NCBI RefSeq assembly: GCF_023168145.1
Contig: NZ_BQYK01000004.1
Span: 209,739-246,160, forward strand
DNA from: Sporosarcina sp. NCCP-2222
Lineage (GTDB): Bacteria > Bacillota > Bacilli > Bacillales_A > Planococcaceae
Length of the DNA stretch: 36,422 nucleotides
Reading direction: 5' to 3'
Both the position numbers and the translations under genes were made by a program. Numbering within the stretch: the first letter of the stretch is position 1; the number at the start of each line of letters is the position of its first letter. The notes under the pieces were generated by a model that worked only from the letters and a program-made list of their open reading frames with translations, did not search any database and was not told the origin of the DNA. Below, piece by piece: positions 29,729 to 36,422 of this stretch.

Positions 29729-31351
29729 TTACACTTCCACCTGATATTCCTTCAATTGATCACGCAAAGCCGCTTTTAAGAATTTCCCGACGGAGGTCTT
29801 CGGAATTTCATTCAAGAAAACGACATCGTCCGGAACCCACCATTTTGCGAACTGCCCTTCCATGTACGAGAGGAGTTCTTTCTTTTTCTCCTCGTCTGCT
29901 GTACGTCCTTCTTTCAGCACGACACAGGCGAGTGGCCGTTCTTGCCATTTTTCATGCGGCACGGCGATGACGGCCGCTTCGAATACGTCTTCGTGGGTCA
30001 TCAAGGCATTTTCCAAGTCTACAGAGGAAATCCATTCGCCGCCGCTCTTGATCAAATCCTTCGTTCGATCCGTTAGCTTCAAGTAGCCGAATTCTGTCAT
30101 GACGGCGATGTCTCCCGTATACAGCCAGCCATCTTTAAACGCTTCTTCAGTGCGATCGTCTTTATAATATTCACTTGCAATCCACGGCCCTCGGACCGTT
30201 AGCTCGCCCATTGTCTTGCCATCCCATGGCACTTCGCCGTTTTCATTGACGACGCGGACTTCGAGCCCCGGCATGATAAGTCCTTGTAGGGCCCGGATAT
30301 CGATTTTCTCGTCCATCGTAAGGTCTTCCATGCCAGAGGTGTACACAGACAAGCTGACGAGCGGCGACGTTTCGGTCATGCCATATCCGACGATGAAAGG
30401 CACGCCATACCGCTCTTCAAACGCACGGACTAATCCTTTTGGCGATGCCGAACCGCCGCAGACGATAGCACGCAAGGAGGACAAGTCTCTCGGGTTTTCG
30501 TCCTGCTCCTTTAACACCGCTAACCAAATGGTTGGCACGCCGGCTGTAATCGTCACCTCTTCCTGTTCAATCAAGTCGAGAAGCAGCTGCGGCGCGAATC
30601 CAGGTCCCGGCAACACTTGTGTCGATCCGAAGAAGACAGCCGCAAACGGCATTCCCCATGCATTCACATGAAACATTGGCACGACCGGCATAATGACATC
30701 GTTTTCTTTCATCCCCATCGCATCGGCAAGACCCAGTGCGTAGCTATGGAGTACAATGCCACGGTGTGTATACACGACGCCTTTCGGATTGCCTGTTGTT
30801 GCGGAAGTATAGCACATGCCCGCAGGTGTATTTTCATCAAGGTCTTCCGGGTAGACATATTGATCCGATGCTTCTTCGAGCAGGGCTTCATAGGAGTGAA
30901 CATTTTCAAGCGATGTTTCCGGCACATCCTTGCTGTCCCCCATGATGATGTAATGCTTAACCGTTTTCAGCAATGGCGCTAGTTTTGCTAGATGCGGAAA
31001 CAAATTGTCATCGACGAGGAGAATTTCATCCTCGGCATGATTAATGACATAGGCGATATGTTCCGGCGCCAGCCGGATATTCACCATATGCAGGATCGCC
31101 CCAGTGCTCGGCACGCCAAAATAGGCTTCGAGGTGTCGATGATGATTCCAGCCGAACGTTCCCACTTTCGTTCCTCTTGTCATCCCTAGTTTTTCGAGTG
31201 CATTGGATAATTTCCGCGTTCGTTTTGCGAAATCCCGATACGGAATCCGGTGAATTGTATCCGGTCCTGTGCGTGAAATGATCAGCTTGTCCGGAAAAAA
31301 CTGCTCCGCCCTTTTAATAAATGACGATAGTAATAATGGTGTTTGCATCAT
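29729..31351 (-). CDS. Acyl-CoA ligase (AMP-forming), fatty-acid type
   Basis: Activates a carboxylic acid to its CoA thioester using ATP. The 540-residue length is typical. Motifs: P-loop YTSATTGNPKG (181-191, with SA where SG is usual), YGMTETSPLVS, YTGDIAVM, TDRTKDLIKSGGEWISS, and the C-terminal lysine in PKTSVGKFLK. Chain length cannot be judged, but neighbours are beta-oxidation genes, so a medium- or long-chain fatty acid is likely. The start at 31351 follows AAAAGGGGAG; a second ATG follows directly. It is the last gene of the minus-strand operon, separated from the acyl-CoA dehydrogenase gene by 108 bp that contain a hairpin. Confidence 0.92.
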   Translation of the reverse strand: MMQTPLLLSSFIKRAEQFFPDKLIISRTGPDTIHRIPYRDFAKRTRKLSNALEKLGMTRGTKVGTFGWNHHRHLEAYFGVPSTGAILHMVNIRLAPEHIAYVINHAEDEILLVDDNLFPHLAKLAPLLKTVKHYIIMGDSKDVPETSLENVHSYEALLEEASDQYVYPEDLDENTPAGMCYTSATTGNPKGVVYTHRGIVLHSYALGLADAMGMKENDVIMPVVPMFHVNAWGMPFAAVFFGSTQVLPGPGFAPQLLLDLIEQEEVTITAGVPTIWLAVLKEQDENPRDLSSLRAIVCGGSASPKGLVRAFEERYGVPFIVGYGMTETSPLVSLSVYTSGMEDLTMDEKIDIRALQGLIMPGLEVRVVNENGEVPWDGKTMGELTVRGPWIASEYYKDDRTEEAFKDGWLYTGDIAVMTEFGYLKLTDRTKDLIKSGGEWISSVDLENALMTHEDVFEAAVIAVPHEKWQERPLACVVLKEGRTADEEKKKELLSYMEGQFAKWWVPDDVVFLNEIPKTSVGKFLKAALRDQLKEYQVEV

Positions 31352-31411
31352 GTGAAACGCTCCCCTTTTCCATTCCATATTTTTTGATGCTTGTACAACC
31401 TGATCCTGGCC

Positions 31412-31445
31412 GGGCACAGTACACCCCACAGTACGTTATGTGCCC
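31412..31445. other. Hairpin between the acyl-CoA dehydrogenase and ligase genes
   Basis: GGGCACA (31412-31418) and TGTGCCC (31439-31445) form the outer stem; inside it two GTAC blocks (31419-31422, 31431-31434) can also pair. No T run follows, so it is more likely an RNA-processing or attenuation element than a full terminator. Confidence 0.45.
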
Positions 31446-31459
31446 AGCGCTCTCTGTAT

Positions 31460-32611
31460 TCATTTCAAGCCGAGATTTTTGGCGATGATCATCTTCATAA
31501 TTTCATTCGTCCCCGCGTAGATGGAAGCGACCGGGATATCTCGGAATCTGCGCGCAATTTTATATTCTTCCATATAGCCGTATCCTCCGTGCAACTGCAT
31601 GCATTCTGTCGCAATGTCACGCGCCGTCTCGGTAATCCAATACTTTGCCATCGATACTTTCGTAACGACATCCTTGCCAGCCATATGATCTTCGATGAGC
31701 GATTCAAGGAACGCTTTTCCCAGTTCTATTTTCGTCGCCACCTCGGCGAGTTTGAACTGCGTATTTTGGAAAGAGCCGATCGATTGGCCAAATGCCTGCC
31801 GCGACTTTACGTAGTCGAGCGTCATTTCCAACATATCTTCGGAAGCGGTCTGCGCGGCAATCGCCACAATAAGGCGTTCCTGTTGCAGTTTTTCCATTAA
31901 ATACGTAAAGCCTTTCCCTTCTTCTCCAATCAAATTACCGGCCGGAACACGGCAGTCTTCAAAGTAGAGCTCTGCTGTGTCCTGCGAGTGCATGCCGACT
32001 TTATCCAACTTCCGCCCTTTCGAGAAACCGGGCATCCCTTCCTCGATCATAAGCAGACTGATACCACGGTGTTTCGGCTGGGCTTGCGGATCAGATTTCA
32101 CTACGACAAGAAAAAGGTTGCCGTTAATGCCGTTCGTAATAAAGGTCTTCTGTCCATTTACTACAAAATGATCGCCATCCCGGATTGCCGTCGTTCGAAT
32201 GTTCGCCAGGTCGGAGCCTGTTCCCGGCTCTGTCATGGCGACCCCCGTAATATAGTCGCCGCTAATACAGCCAGGAAGCCAGCGTTGCTTCTGCTCTTCC
32301 GTACCGTACGCTTCTATATAAGGCACAACAATATCATTATGCAGACCGACACCCGTCAACCCCGCTCCAACCCGCTCCATTTCTTCACCGATGATGACGC
32401 CATAGCTGAAATCGAGACCGAGCCCGCCATAAGCTTCCTCTACTTGTGGACAGAGGAAGCCCATTTCGCCGAGCTTCTTCCAAAAGGCGGTCGGTATGAG
32501 ACGGTTCCTTTCCCATTCCTCAAAATGAGGAACTGCCTCTTTTGCGAGAAATTTACGGAGCGTCTCCCGAAACATTACGTGTTCATCCGTCTCAAAACGG
32601 TATTTTGCCAT
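31460..32611 (-). CDS. Acyl-CoA dehydrogenase
   Basis: Flavoprotein that makes the first double bond in fatty acid beta-oxidation. The 383 residues include the FAD/substrate motifs ITGVAMTEPGTGSDLANI (121-138) and FITNGINGNL, and the C-terminal QLHGGYGYMEEYKIARRFRD and SIYAGTNEIM. At the place where medium- and short-chain enzymes have the catalytic Glu (YEGT) this protein has Ala (YAGT). Long-chain and isovaleryl types put the base on another helix, and E245 in KLQQERLIVA is a candidate. The start at 32611 follows GAGGGGG. It is 11 bp after the SDR gene stop. Confidence 0.93.
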   Translation of the reverse strand: MAKYRFETDEHVMFRETLRKFLAKEAVPHFEEWERNRLIPTAFWKKLGEMGFLCPQVEEAYGGLGLDFSYGVIIGEEMERVGAGLTGVGLHNDIVVPYIEAYGTEEQKQRWLPGCISGDYITGVAMTEPGTGSDLANIRTTAIRDGDHFVVNGQKTFITNGINGNLFLVVVKSDPQAQPKHRGISLLMIEEGMPGFSKGRKLDKVGMHSQDTAELYFEDCRVPAGNLIGEEGKGFTYLMEKLQQERLIVAIAAQTASEDMLEMTLDYVKSRQAFGQSIGSFQNTQFKLAEVATKIELGKAFLESLIEDHMAGKDVVTKVSMAKYWITETARDIATECMQLHGGYGYMEEYKIARRFRDIPVASIYAGTNEIMKMIIAKNLGLK

Positions 32612-32622
32612 TCCTATCCCCC

Positions 32623-33393
32623 TCACTTCGCCTGCATTCGAATTGCTCCATCTAACCGGATCACTTCGCCATTTAATAGCGGATTGCTCAAAATGCTTTC
32701 GACAAGCATCGCGTATTCTGCAGGACGGCCAAGCCGTTTTGGAAACAGCGTCAGCTCCTCAAGTGATTTGCGTGCAGGTTCCGGCAATCCTGCAAATAAA
32801 GGCGTTTCGACGAGTCCTGGCGCAATCGTCATGACCCGGATACCGCTTGCCGCCAGCTCTCTAGCAATCGGCAATGTCATGGAAACGACACCTCCCTTTG
32901 AAGCGCTATAGGCTGCCTGCCCAATTTGCCCCTCAAAAGCCGCAACCGAAGCCGTGTTAATGATGACACCTCTTTCACCATGCTCATTTGGTTCATTGGC
33001 TAGCATCGCGGCAGCTGCGACACGCAGCACATTGAACGTGCCGATCAAATTGACCTGAATCACTTTTTCAAAACGGTCAAGTGCCATCGGGCCGCCTTTT
33101 GAAACGACCTTCCCCGGCGTTGCAATGCCTGCGCAATTTACGGCTGCATTGATCAACCCGAACGCTTTGACTGCTTCCGCAACATTTGCTTCTACCTCAT
33201 CCGGACTGGACACATCCGTTTTTCTGAATAAAACCCGGTCATCCCCGAGCTCCTGGACGAGTTTTGTACCCAATTCTTCATTCACATCAAAAACGGCCGC
33301 TTTTCCGCCAACCTCCACAATTCGACGGACTGTCGCCTCACCCAGCCCCGAGGCGCCACCCGTAACAACGGCACATATCGACTTCATATCCAT
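32623..33393 (-). CDS. SDR-family dehydrogenase, probable 3-hydroxyacyl-CoA dehydrogenase (type 2-like)
   Basis: A 256-residue short-chain dehydrogenase: cofactor loop [10 protein letters not shown] (11-20), D36 after the second strand (favouring NAD), NCAG (86-89), and catalytic S149, Y162 and K166 ([15 protein letters not shown]). Its pattern ([34 protein letters not shown]) resembles HSD10-type 3-hydroxyacyl-CoA dehydrogenases, fitting the step between hydration and thiolysis. The start follows GGGGGAG. It lies 15 bp after the thiolase stop and 11 bp before the acyl-CoA dehydrogenase start, so the three are one operon. Confidence 0.88.
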   Translation of the reverse strand: MDMKSICAVVTGGASGLGEATVRRIVEVGGKAAVFDVNEELGTKLVQELGDDRVLFRKTDVSSPDEVEANVAEAVKAFGLINAAVNCAGIATPGKVVSKGGPMALDRFEKVIQVNLIGTFNVLRVAAAAMLANEPNEHGERGVIINTASVAAFEGQIGQAAYSASKGGVVSMTLPIARELAASGIRVMTIAPGLVETPLFAGLPEPARKSLEELTLFPKRLGRPAEYAMLVESILSNPLLNGEVIRLDGAIRMQAK

Positions 33394-33408
33394 TTTTAAC
33401 TCCCCCTA

Positions 33409-34557
33409 TCACAGCCGTTCGATAATCGTCGCGTTCGCCATGCCCATCCCTTCACAAATTGCAAGCAGCCCATACCTTCCACCCGTCCGCTTTAATTCAT
33501 TCATCATGGAAATGAGCAATTTAGTTCCCGTTGCGCCAAGTGGATGGCCTAACGCAATGGCGCCTCCGTTTGGATTCAATTTTTCGGGATCGGCTCCGGT
33601 CTCCATTAACCATGCAAGCGGAACGGGGGCAAACGCTTCATTCACCTCATACGTATCCATATCATCAATCGTCAATCCGGCTTTCTTCAACACTTTTCGA
33701 GTCGCTTCGATTGGACCTGTAAGCATCAGCGTCGGATCCGAACCAACAACAGATCTCTCCACAATTCGAGCCATCGGTTTCACGCCAAGTTCTTCCGCTT
33801 TCTCCTTCGACATGAGCAATACGGCTGAAGCGCCATCGCTCATCTGGCTGGCATTCCCTGCTGTAATGACTCCCTGCTCCTCGAATACGGTTTTCAAACC
33901 GGCAAGCGATTCCATCGTCGAATCAGGTCGTGGCCCTTCATCTTCCACAACAAGAGCCGTCGAACCATCATCCCGCTCCAATTCCACAGGGACGATCTCA
34001 GCAGAAAACTTCCCTTCCCTGATGGCATCTAATGCCTTTTGATGGCTCTCTAGCGCATAAGCGTCCAGTGCTTCGCGGGATAAACCCCATTTTTCTGCAA
34101 TTCGCTCAGCTGAAAGCCCTTGATTGATAATTTCATGCTTGCTTGTCAGCAACGCACTAGGCTTCGCTTCCCCTATATTTGAAAACATCGGGACCCGCGT
34201 CATGCTTTCCACTCCTCCAGCAATGACGATATCCATATCTCCAGACGCAATTGCCTGGGACGCGAAATGAACGGCTTGCTGGCTCGATCCGCATTGCCGG
34301 TCAATCGTCACACCAGGCACATGGATAGGAAAATCTGCAATCAGTGCAGCAGTCCTCGCGATGTTTCCCCCTTGTTCGCCAGATTGCGTCACACATCCTA
34401 AAATGACATCATCGACAAGCCCTTTGTCAATACCGGCTCGATACACCAATTCATCGAGCACTTTGGCTGCCAGTTCATCCGGGCGGTAGTGAGAAAAACC
34501 GCCTTTTCTTCGGCCGACAGCTGTGCGCACCCCTTCTACAATGACCACTTCACGCAT
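33409..34557 (-). CDS. Thiolase (acetyl-CoA C-acyltransferase)
   Basis: Cleaves 3-ketoacyl-CoA to acetyl-CoA and a shortened acyl-CoA, or runs in reverse. The 382 residues contain the nucleophile C89 (TIDRQCGSSQQ), NEAFAPVP (N306), H338 (GGAIALGHPLGATG) and C368 (ICEGMGMA), so the full catalytic set is present. The start at 34557 follows ATGGGGG; an upstream in-frame extension to 34683 lacks a ribosome binding site and crosses the promoter. It is the first gene of the operon thiolase-SDR-dehydrogenase-ligase. No enoyl-CoA hydratase lies in the cluster. Confidence 0.94.
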   Translation of the reverse strand: MREVVIVEGVRTAVGRRKGGFSHYRPDELAAKVLDELVYRAGIDKGLVDDVILGCVTQSGEQGGNIARTAALIADFPIHVPGVTIDRQCGSSQQAVHFASQAIASGDMDIVIAGGVESMTRVPMFSNIGEAKPSALLTSKHEIINQGLSAERIAEKWGLSREALDAYALESHQKALDAIREGKFSAEIVPVELERDDGSTALVVEDEGPRPDSTMESLAGLKTVFEEQGVITAGNASQMSDGASAVLLMSKEKAEELGVKPMARIVERSVVGSDPTLMLTGPIEATRKVLKKAGLTIDDMDTYEVNEAFAPVPLAWLMETGADPEKLNPNGGAIALGHPLGATGTKLLISMMNELKRTGGRYGLLAICEGMGMANATIIERL

Positions 34558-34746
34558 GCCTATCCCCCATTTCTCTGAATTAAACAACTTTTCATATATT
34601 TCAAGTTTACATGAAAGGGCTTTCTTTTTCCAATCTGACCTAGGATGAATCGGTCTCAAGTCGTAGGTGCAAATCCGTTTCACGCCCGTATGGATTTCTT
34701 TCGAATCGGAGTACGATATGAATATAACGAAGGGAGGAACAACAAC
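34558..34746. promoter_or_regulatory. Divergent control region between the thiolase and lia-type operons
   Basis: For the thiolase operon a weak promoter is possible on the minus strand: TTGAAA (34599-34604), a 16-bp spacer and TAATTC (34577-34582). On the lia side an inverted pair GACC-N11-GGTC (34637-34655) may be a regulator site. A TACGAT near 34712 may be a -10, and AGGGAGG precedes liaI. None of these is strong enough to call with certainty. Confidence 0.35.
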
Positions 34747-35094
34747 ATGAAGAAATTTGGTCTCGCGTTACTTGGCATTACGGCAGCGATCGTTGTCCTC
34801 GCAAATGTAGGATCGCTAATCGGACTTGCGGTCTCGGCCGCCATTGCATTTGCCGGTGTACATTATTATAGGAAGACAGATTCGACCTTCCTAAAGCTGT
34901 TTTGGGGATTCGTCCTAGTCATTGGTTTATTGACAGCAATCTCCAATATTCCAGCCTTTATTGCCATCATCGCAATGCTTGCCGTGTACTGGGTATGGCG
35001 CCAATGGGATGGTAAGAAAAAAGACGACATTATCACACAGAGTGACGATCCATTCGTCAACTTTGAACGCCAATGGAACGAAATCACAAAATAA
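34747..35094 (+). CDS. liaI: LiaI-like small membrane protein
   Basis: A 115-residue protein with about four hydrophobic segments (GLALLGITAAIVVLANVGSL; LIGLAVSAAIAFAGVHYY; LFWGFVLVIGLLTAI; IPAFIAIIAMLAVYWVW) and a charged C-terminal tail (DDPFVNFERQWNEITK). This layout and tail match LiaI of Bacillus, the membrane anchor for the PspA-type protein LiaH, and the next gene is indeed a PspA homologue 13 bp downstream. The start at 34747 follows AAGGGAGG; an earlier in-frame ATG has no binding site. Confidence 0.75.
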   Translation: MKKFGLALLGITAAIVVLANVGSLIGLAVSAAIAFAGVHYYRKTDSTFLKLFWGFVLVIGLLTAISNIPAFIAIIAMLAVYWVWRQWDGKKKDDIITQSDDPFVNFERQWNEITK

Positions 35095-35107
35095 GGAGGA
35101 ACTACAG

Positions 35108-35740
35108 ATGAACTCATTATGGAACCGATTCAAATACACAGTCCAAGCTGATTTACACACATTGCTCGATAAAAAGGAAAACAAAAACCCGATTGCGATG
35201 TTGAACCAATACATTCGCGAAGCGGAAAAGCAAACCGACTCCGTCGGAAAATTGCTGGATCGTCAAGCAAAGTTGAAAGAAGAGCTGGAAAAAGAACTGG
35301 CAGCAGCGGAAGCAATGGCTGAAAAGCGGCGCGGGCAGCTTGAACTTGCTAACGCGACAGGTGAAGAAGACCTGGTTGCCTTTGCCGAGCAAGAAGTAGG
35401 CTCCTACGAAAAACGGGCAGCGGAGCTGTCCGGCAGCGTAACGGAAGCCGCCTATGAATTGATGTCATTGGAACGGAAATTCGAAGAAATGAAACATAAA
35501 GTGAAGGATATGAAAGTCCGCCAGCTTCAGCTGATGGGCAAGGAAAATGTCACACGCGCGCATCGCCGTATGGATCAGATCATTTCCCCTGAAAACAAAG
35601 ACATGTCCAATATGGATGAAATGAAAGCGTACATTGACAACCTCGGCGGGAAAATCCAGAAGGACTACGAATCATCGTCCATGGAGCGCAGACTTGAATT
35701 ACTCGAGAAAAATGCTCCAAAACGCGAGGAAATTGTGTAA
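35108..35740 (+). CDS. liaH: PspA/IM30-family envelope-stress protein, LiaH-like
   Basis: A 210-residue helical protein of the PspA/IM30/Vipp1 family, which form large oligomers that protect a damaged membrane. It shows the typical N-terminal amphipathic stretch (NRFKYTVQADLHTLLDKKEN), the NPIAMLNQYIREAEK motif, and a long coiled coil to about residue 160. The start follows AAGGAGG. Gene order after liaI and before liaF supports LiaH over other PspA paralogues. In Bacillus the operon responds to bacitracin and other lipid II-cycle antibiotics. Confidence 0.88.
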   Translation: MNSLWNRFKYTVQADLHTLLDKKENKNPIAMLNQYIREAEKQTDSVGKLLDRQAKLKEELEKELAAAEAMAEKRRGQLELANATGEEDLVAFAEQEVGSYEKRAAELSGSVTEAAYELMSLERKFEEMKHKVKDMKVRQLQLMGKENVTRAHRRMDQIISPENKDMSNMDEMKAYIDNLGGKIQKDYESSSMERRLELLEKNAPKREEIV

Positions 35741-35921
35741 ACTATAGAAGATGAGGAAGGATGATCCTGAATGGGGTCATCCTGTTCCGATTCAGTTGGG
35801 AATGACGGCGTGATTTCCGCGGAATCAACGCAGTTGGCGCAGACTCACGGTTTCCATCTAGCCATAGTAAATCCGTCCTTTCTTTTAAGGACCATCCGAC
35901 AACAAGAAGGGGGCATCACAA
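35741..35921 (+). other. Intergenic hairpins between liaH and liaF
   Basis: AGGATGA (35758-35764) and TCATCCT (35777-35783) form a stem without a T run, and near 35811-35828 an inverted TGATT...AATCA surrounds the palindrome TCCGCGGA. They may act as processing or partial-termination signals that lower liaF output relative to liaH. No small gene is seen. Confidence 0.4.
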
Positions 35922-36422
35922 ATGAGAGCATTCGATACAAATAAGATGACATTTTGGATTGCCGCTTTTGGTCTTCTCGTATTTGTGGAGGCCGCTTTTC
36001 TCGGAAACGGAAATATCATCTTCCTCCTTCTTGGAGCCGGATTGCTTTATTTCGGTGTGAAAAAGCGTTCCAAATGGATCTCTTTCACCGGCATCTTCTT
36101 TGTCGTATTGGCACTTCTTAATTTATGGAGCTTACGACTGCTCATTTTCGCAAGTCTGGCATATATTCTCTATAAGTTATGGAAGGGTGTTCCCGCAGAG
36201 ACAATAGTTCGGCCATTGAAAGATTTTCAAAATGTCACACCTAACGGCATTTGGAAGAATAAATTATTTTCAGTGCAAACCTCGCCCTTCTCATCGTATG
36301 AATGGGAAGACGTCCATATCCAAGGTTTCTTCGGCGATATTAATGTGGATGTAACCGACACCGTTCTGCCGAAAAGGACGTCATTCATCGCCATTAGACA
36401 AGGACTTGGCCGGGTGAAGGTC
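35922..36422 (+). CDS. liaF: LiaF-like membrane regulator, 3'-truncated by the window edge
   Basis: The first 167 residues are present. About four hydrophobic segments fill residues 10-90 (FWIAAFGLLVFVEAAFLG; IIFLLLGAGLLYFGV; ISFTGIFFVVLALLNLW; LLIFASLAYILYKLW). The start of the external or cytoplasmic beta domain follows (KNKLFSVQTSPFSSYEWEDV, GFFGDINVDVTDTVLP), typical of LiaF/VraT proteins that hold the LiaS kinase inactive. The start follows AGGGGG by 8 bp. liaS and liaR are expected next but lie outside the window. Confidence 0.85.
   Translation, partial: MRAFDTNKMTFWIAAFGLLVFVEAAFLGNGNIIFLLLGAGLLYFGVKKRSKWISFTGIFFVVLALLNLWSLRLLIFASLAYILYKLWKGVPAETIVRPLKDFQNVTPNGIWKNKLFSVQTSPFSSYEWEDVHIQGFFGDINVDVTDTVLPKRTSFIAIRQGLGRVKV

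Noticed and set aside
31988..32911. 307-codon open frame on the plus strand
   Set aside because: It lies antisense to the acyl-CoA dehydrogenase and SDR genes, which carry full catalytic motifs; the frame shows no domain and no ribosome binding site.
33125..34042. 305-codon open frame on the plus strand
   Set aside because: Antisense to the SDR and thiolase genes; Ser/Pro/Ala-rich composition is typical of a shadow frame.
1..36422. tRNA, rRNA, insertion sequences, integrases or prophage genes
   Set aside because: None was seen on reading both strands; the AT-rich block at 17.6-24.8 kb has no visible mobility gene or flanking repeat.

Overview
The window looks like chromosomal DNA of an endospore-forming member of the Bacillales, most likely a Planococcaceae (Sporosarcina-like) organism. 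The reasons are strong GGAGG-type ribosome binding sites with some TTG/GTG starts, sigma-A-like promoters, a spore-surface gene cluster with a BclB-type exosporium domain, and Bacillus-type gene sets (YhfI, YkoGHI-like, LiaI-LiaH-LiaF, UppP, DedA). The genus is an inference; there is no rRNA here to test it.

Layout. 1-2.2 kb: 3' part of metE with its terminator, then a striking non-coding array of 21-bp direct repeats (2265-2553). 2.7-6.7 kb: an ArsR/SRPBCC-PDZ pair, and an HTH-TPR regulator plus YciI protein divergent from an MFS exporter, with two near-identical 18-bp palindromic operators between them. 6.9-11.3 kb: a spore-surface cluster of seven genes (a short Cys-rich protein, a BclB C-terminal-domain protein sharing its N-terminal motif, two coiled-coil proteins, a cysteine-containing beta-rich protein and two uncharacterised proteins). 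11.3-17.3 kb: YhfI-type MBL hydrolase, then glycerate kinase, a two-PepSY membrane protein, sensor kinase and response regulator (YkoH/YkoG-like), and a separate secreted protein with four PepSY domains. 17.6-24.8 kb: an AT-rich block with a MerR/GyrI-like regulator, a CPBP-family membrane protease, a second two-component system and a two-gene MacB/FtsX-type ABC transporter. 24.9-26.4 kb: uppP and a DedA-family gene. 26.4-29.7 kb: a DnaA-box-like cluster, a DUF4139 protein, an unknown protein, a MarR regulator and what looks like a deletion scar with an orphan operator. 29.7-34.6 kb: a fatty-acid degradation operon (thiolase, SDR dehydrogenase, acyl-CoA dehydrogenase, acyl-CoA ligase). 34.7 kb to the end: a lia-type envelope-stress operon (liaI, liaH/pspA, liaF), running off the window.

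How the genes work together. Three separate units point to the undecaprenyl/lipid II cycle and envelope stress: the kinase/regulator/ABC module, the UppP plus DedA pair (dephosphorylation and possible recycling of the C55 carrier) and the lia operon. The PepSY proteins surround another envelope-sensing two-component system, and phased repeats upstream of the four-PepSY gene suggest it is a target of that system. The best candidate for something undescribed is the 6.9-11.3 kb spore-surface cluster; the 21-bp repeat array and the helically phased regulator-site candidates are the most distinctive non-coding signals.
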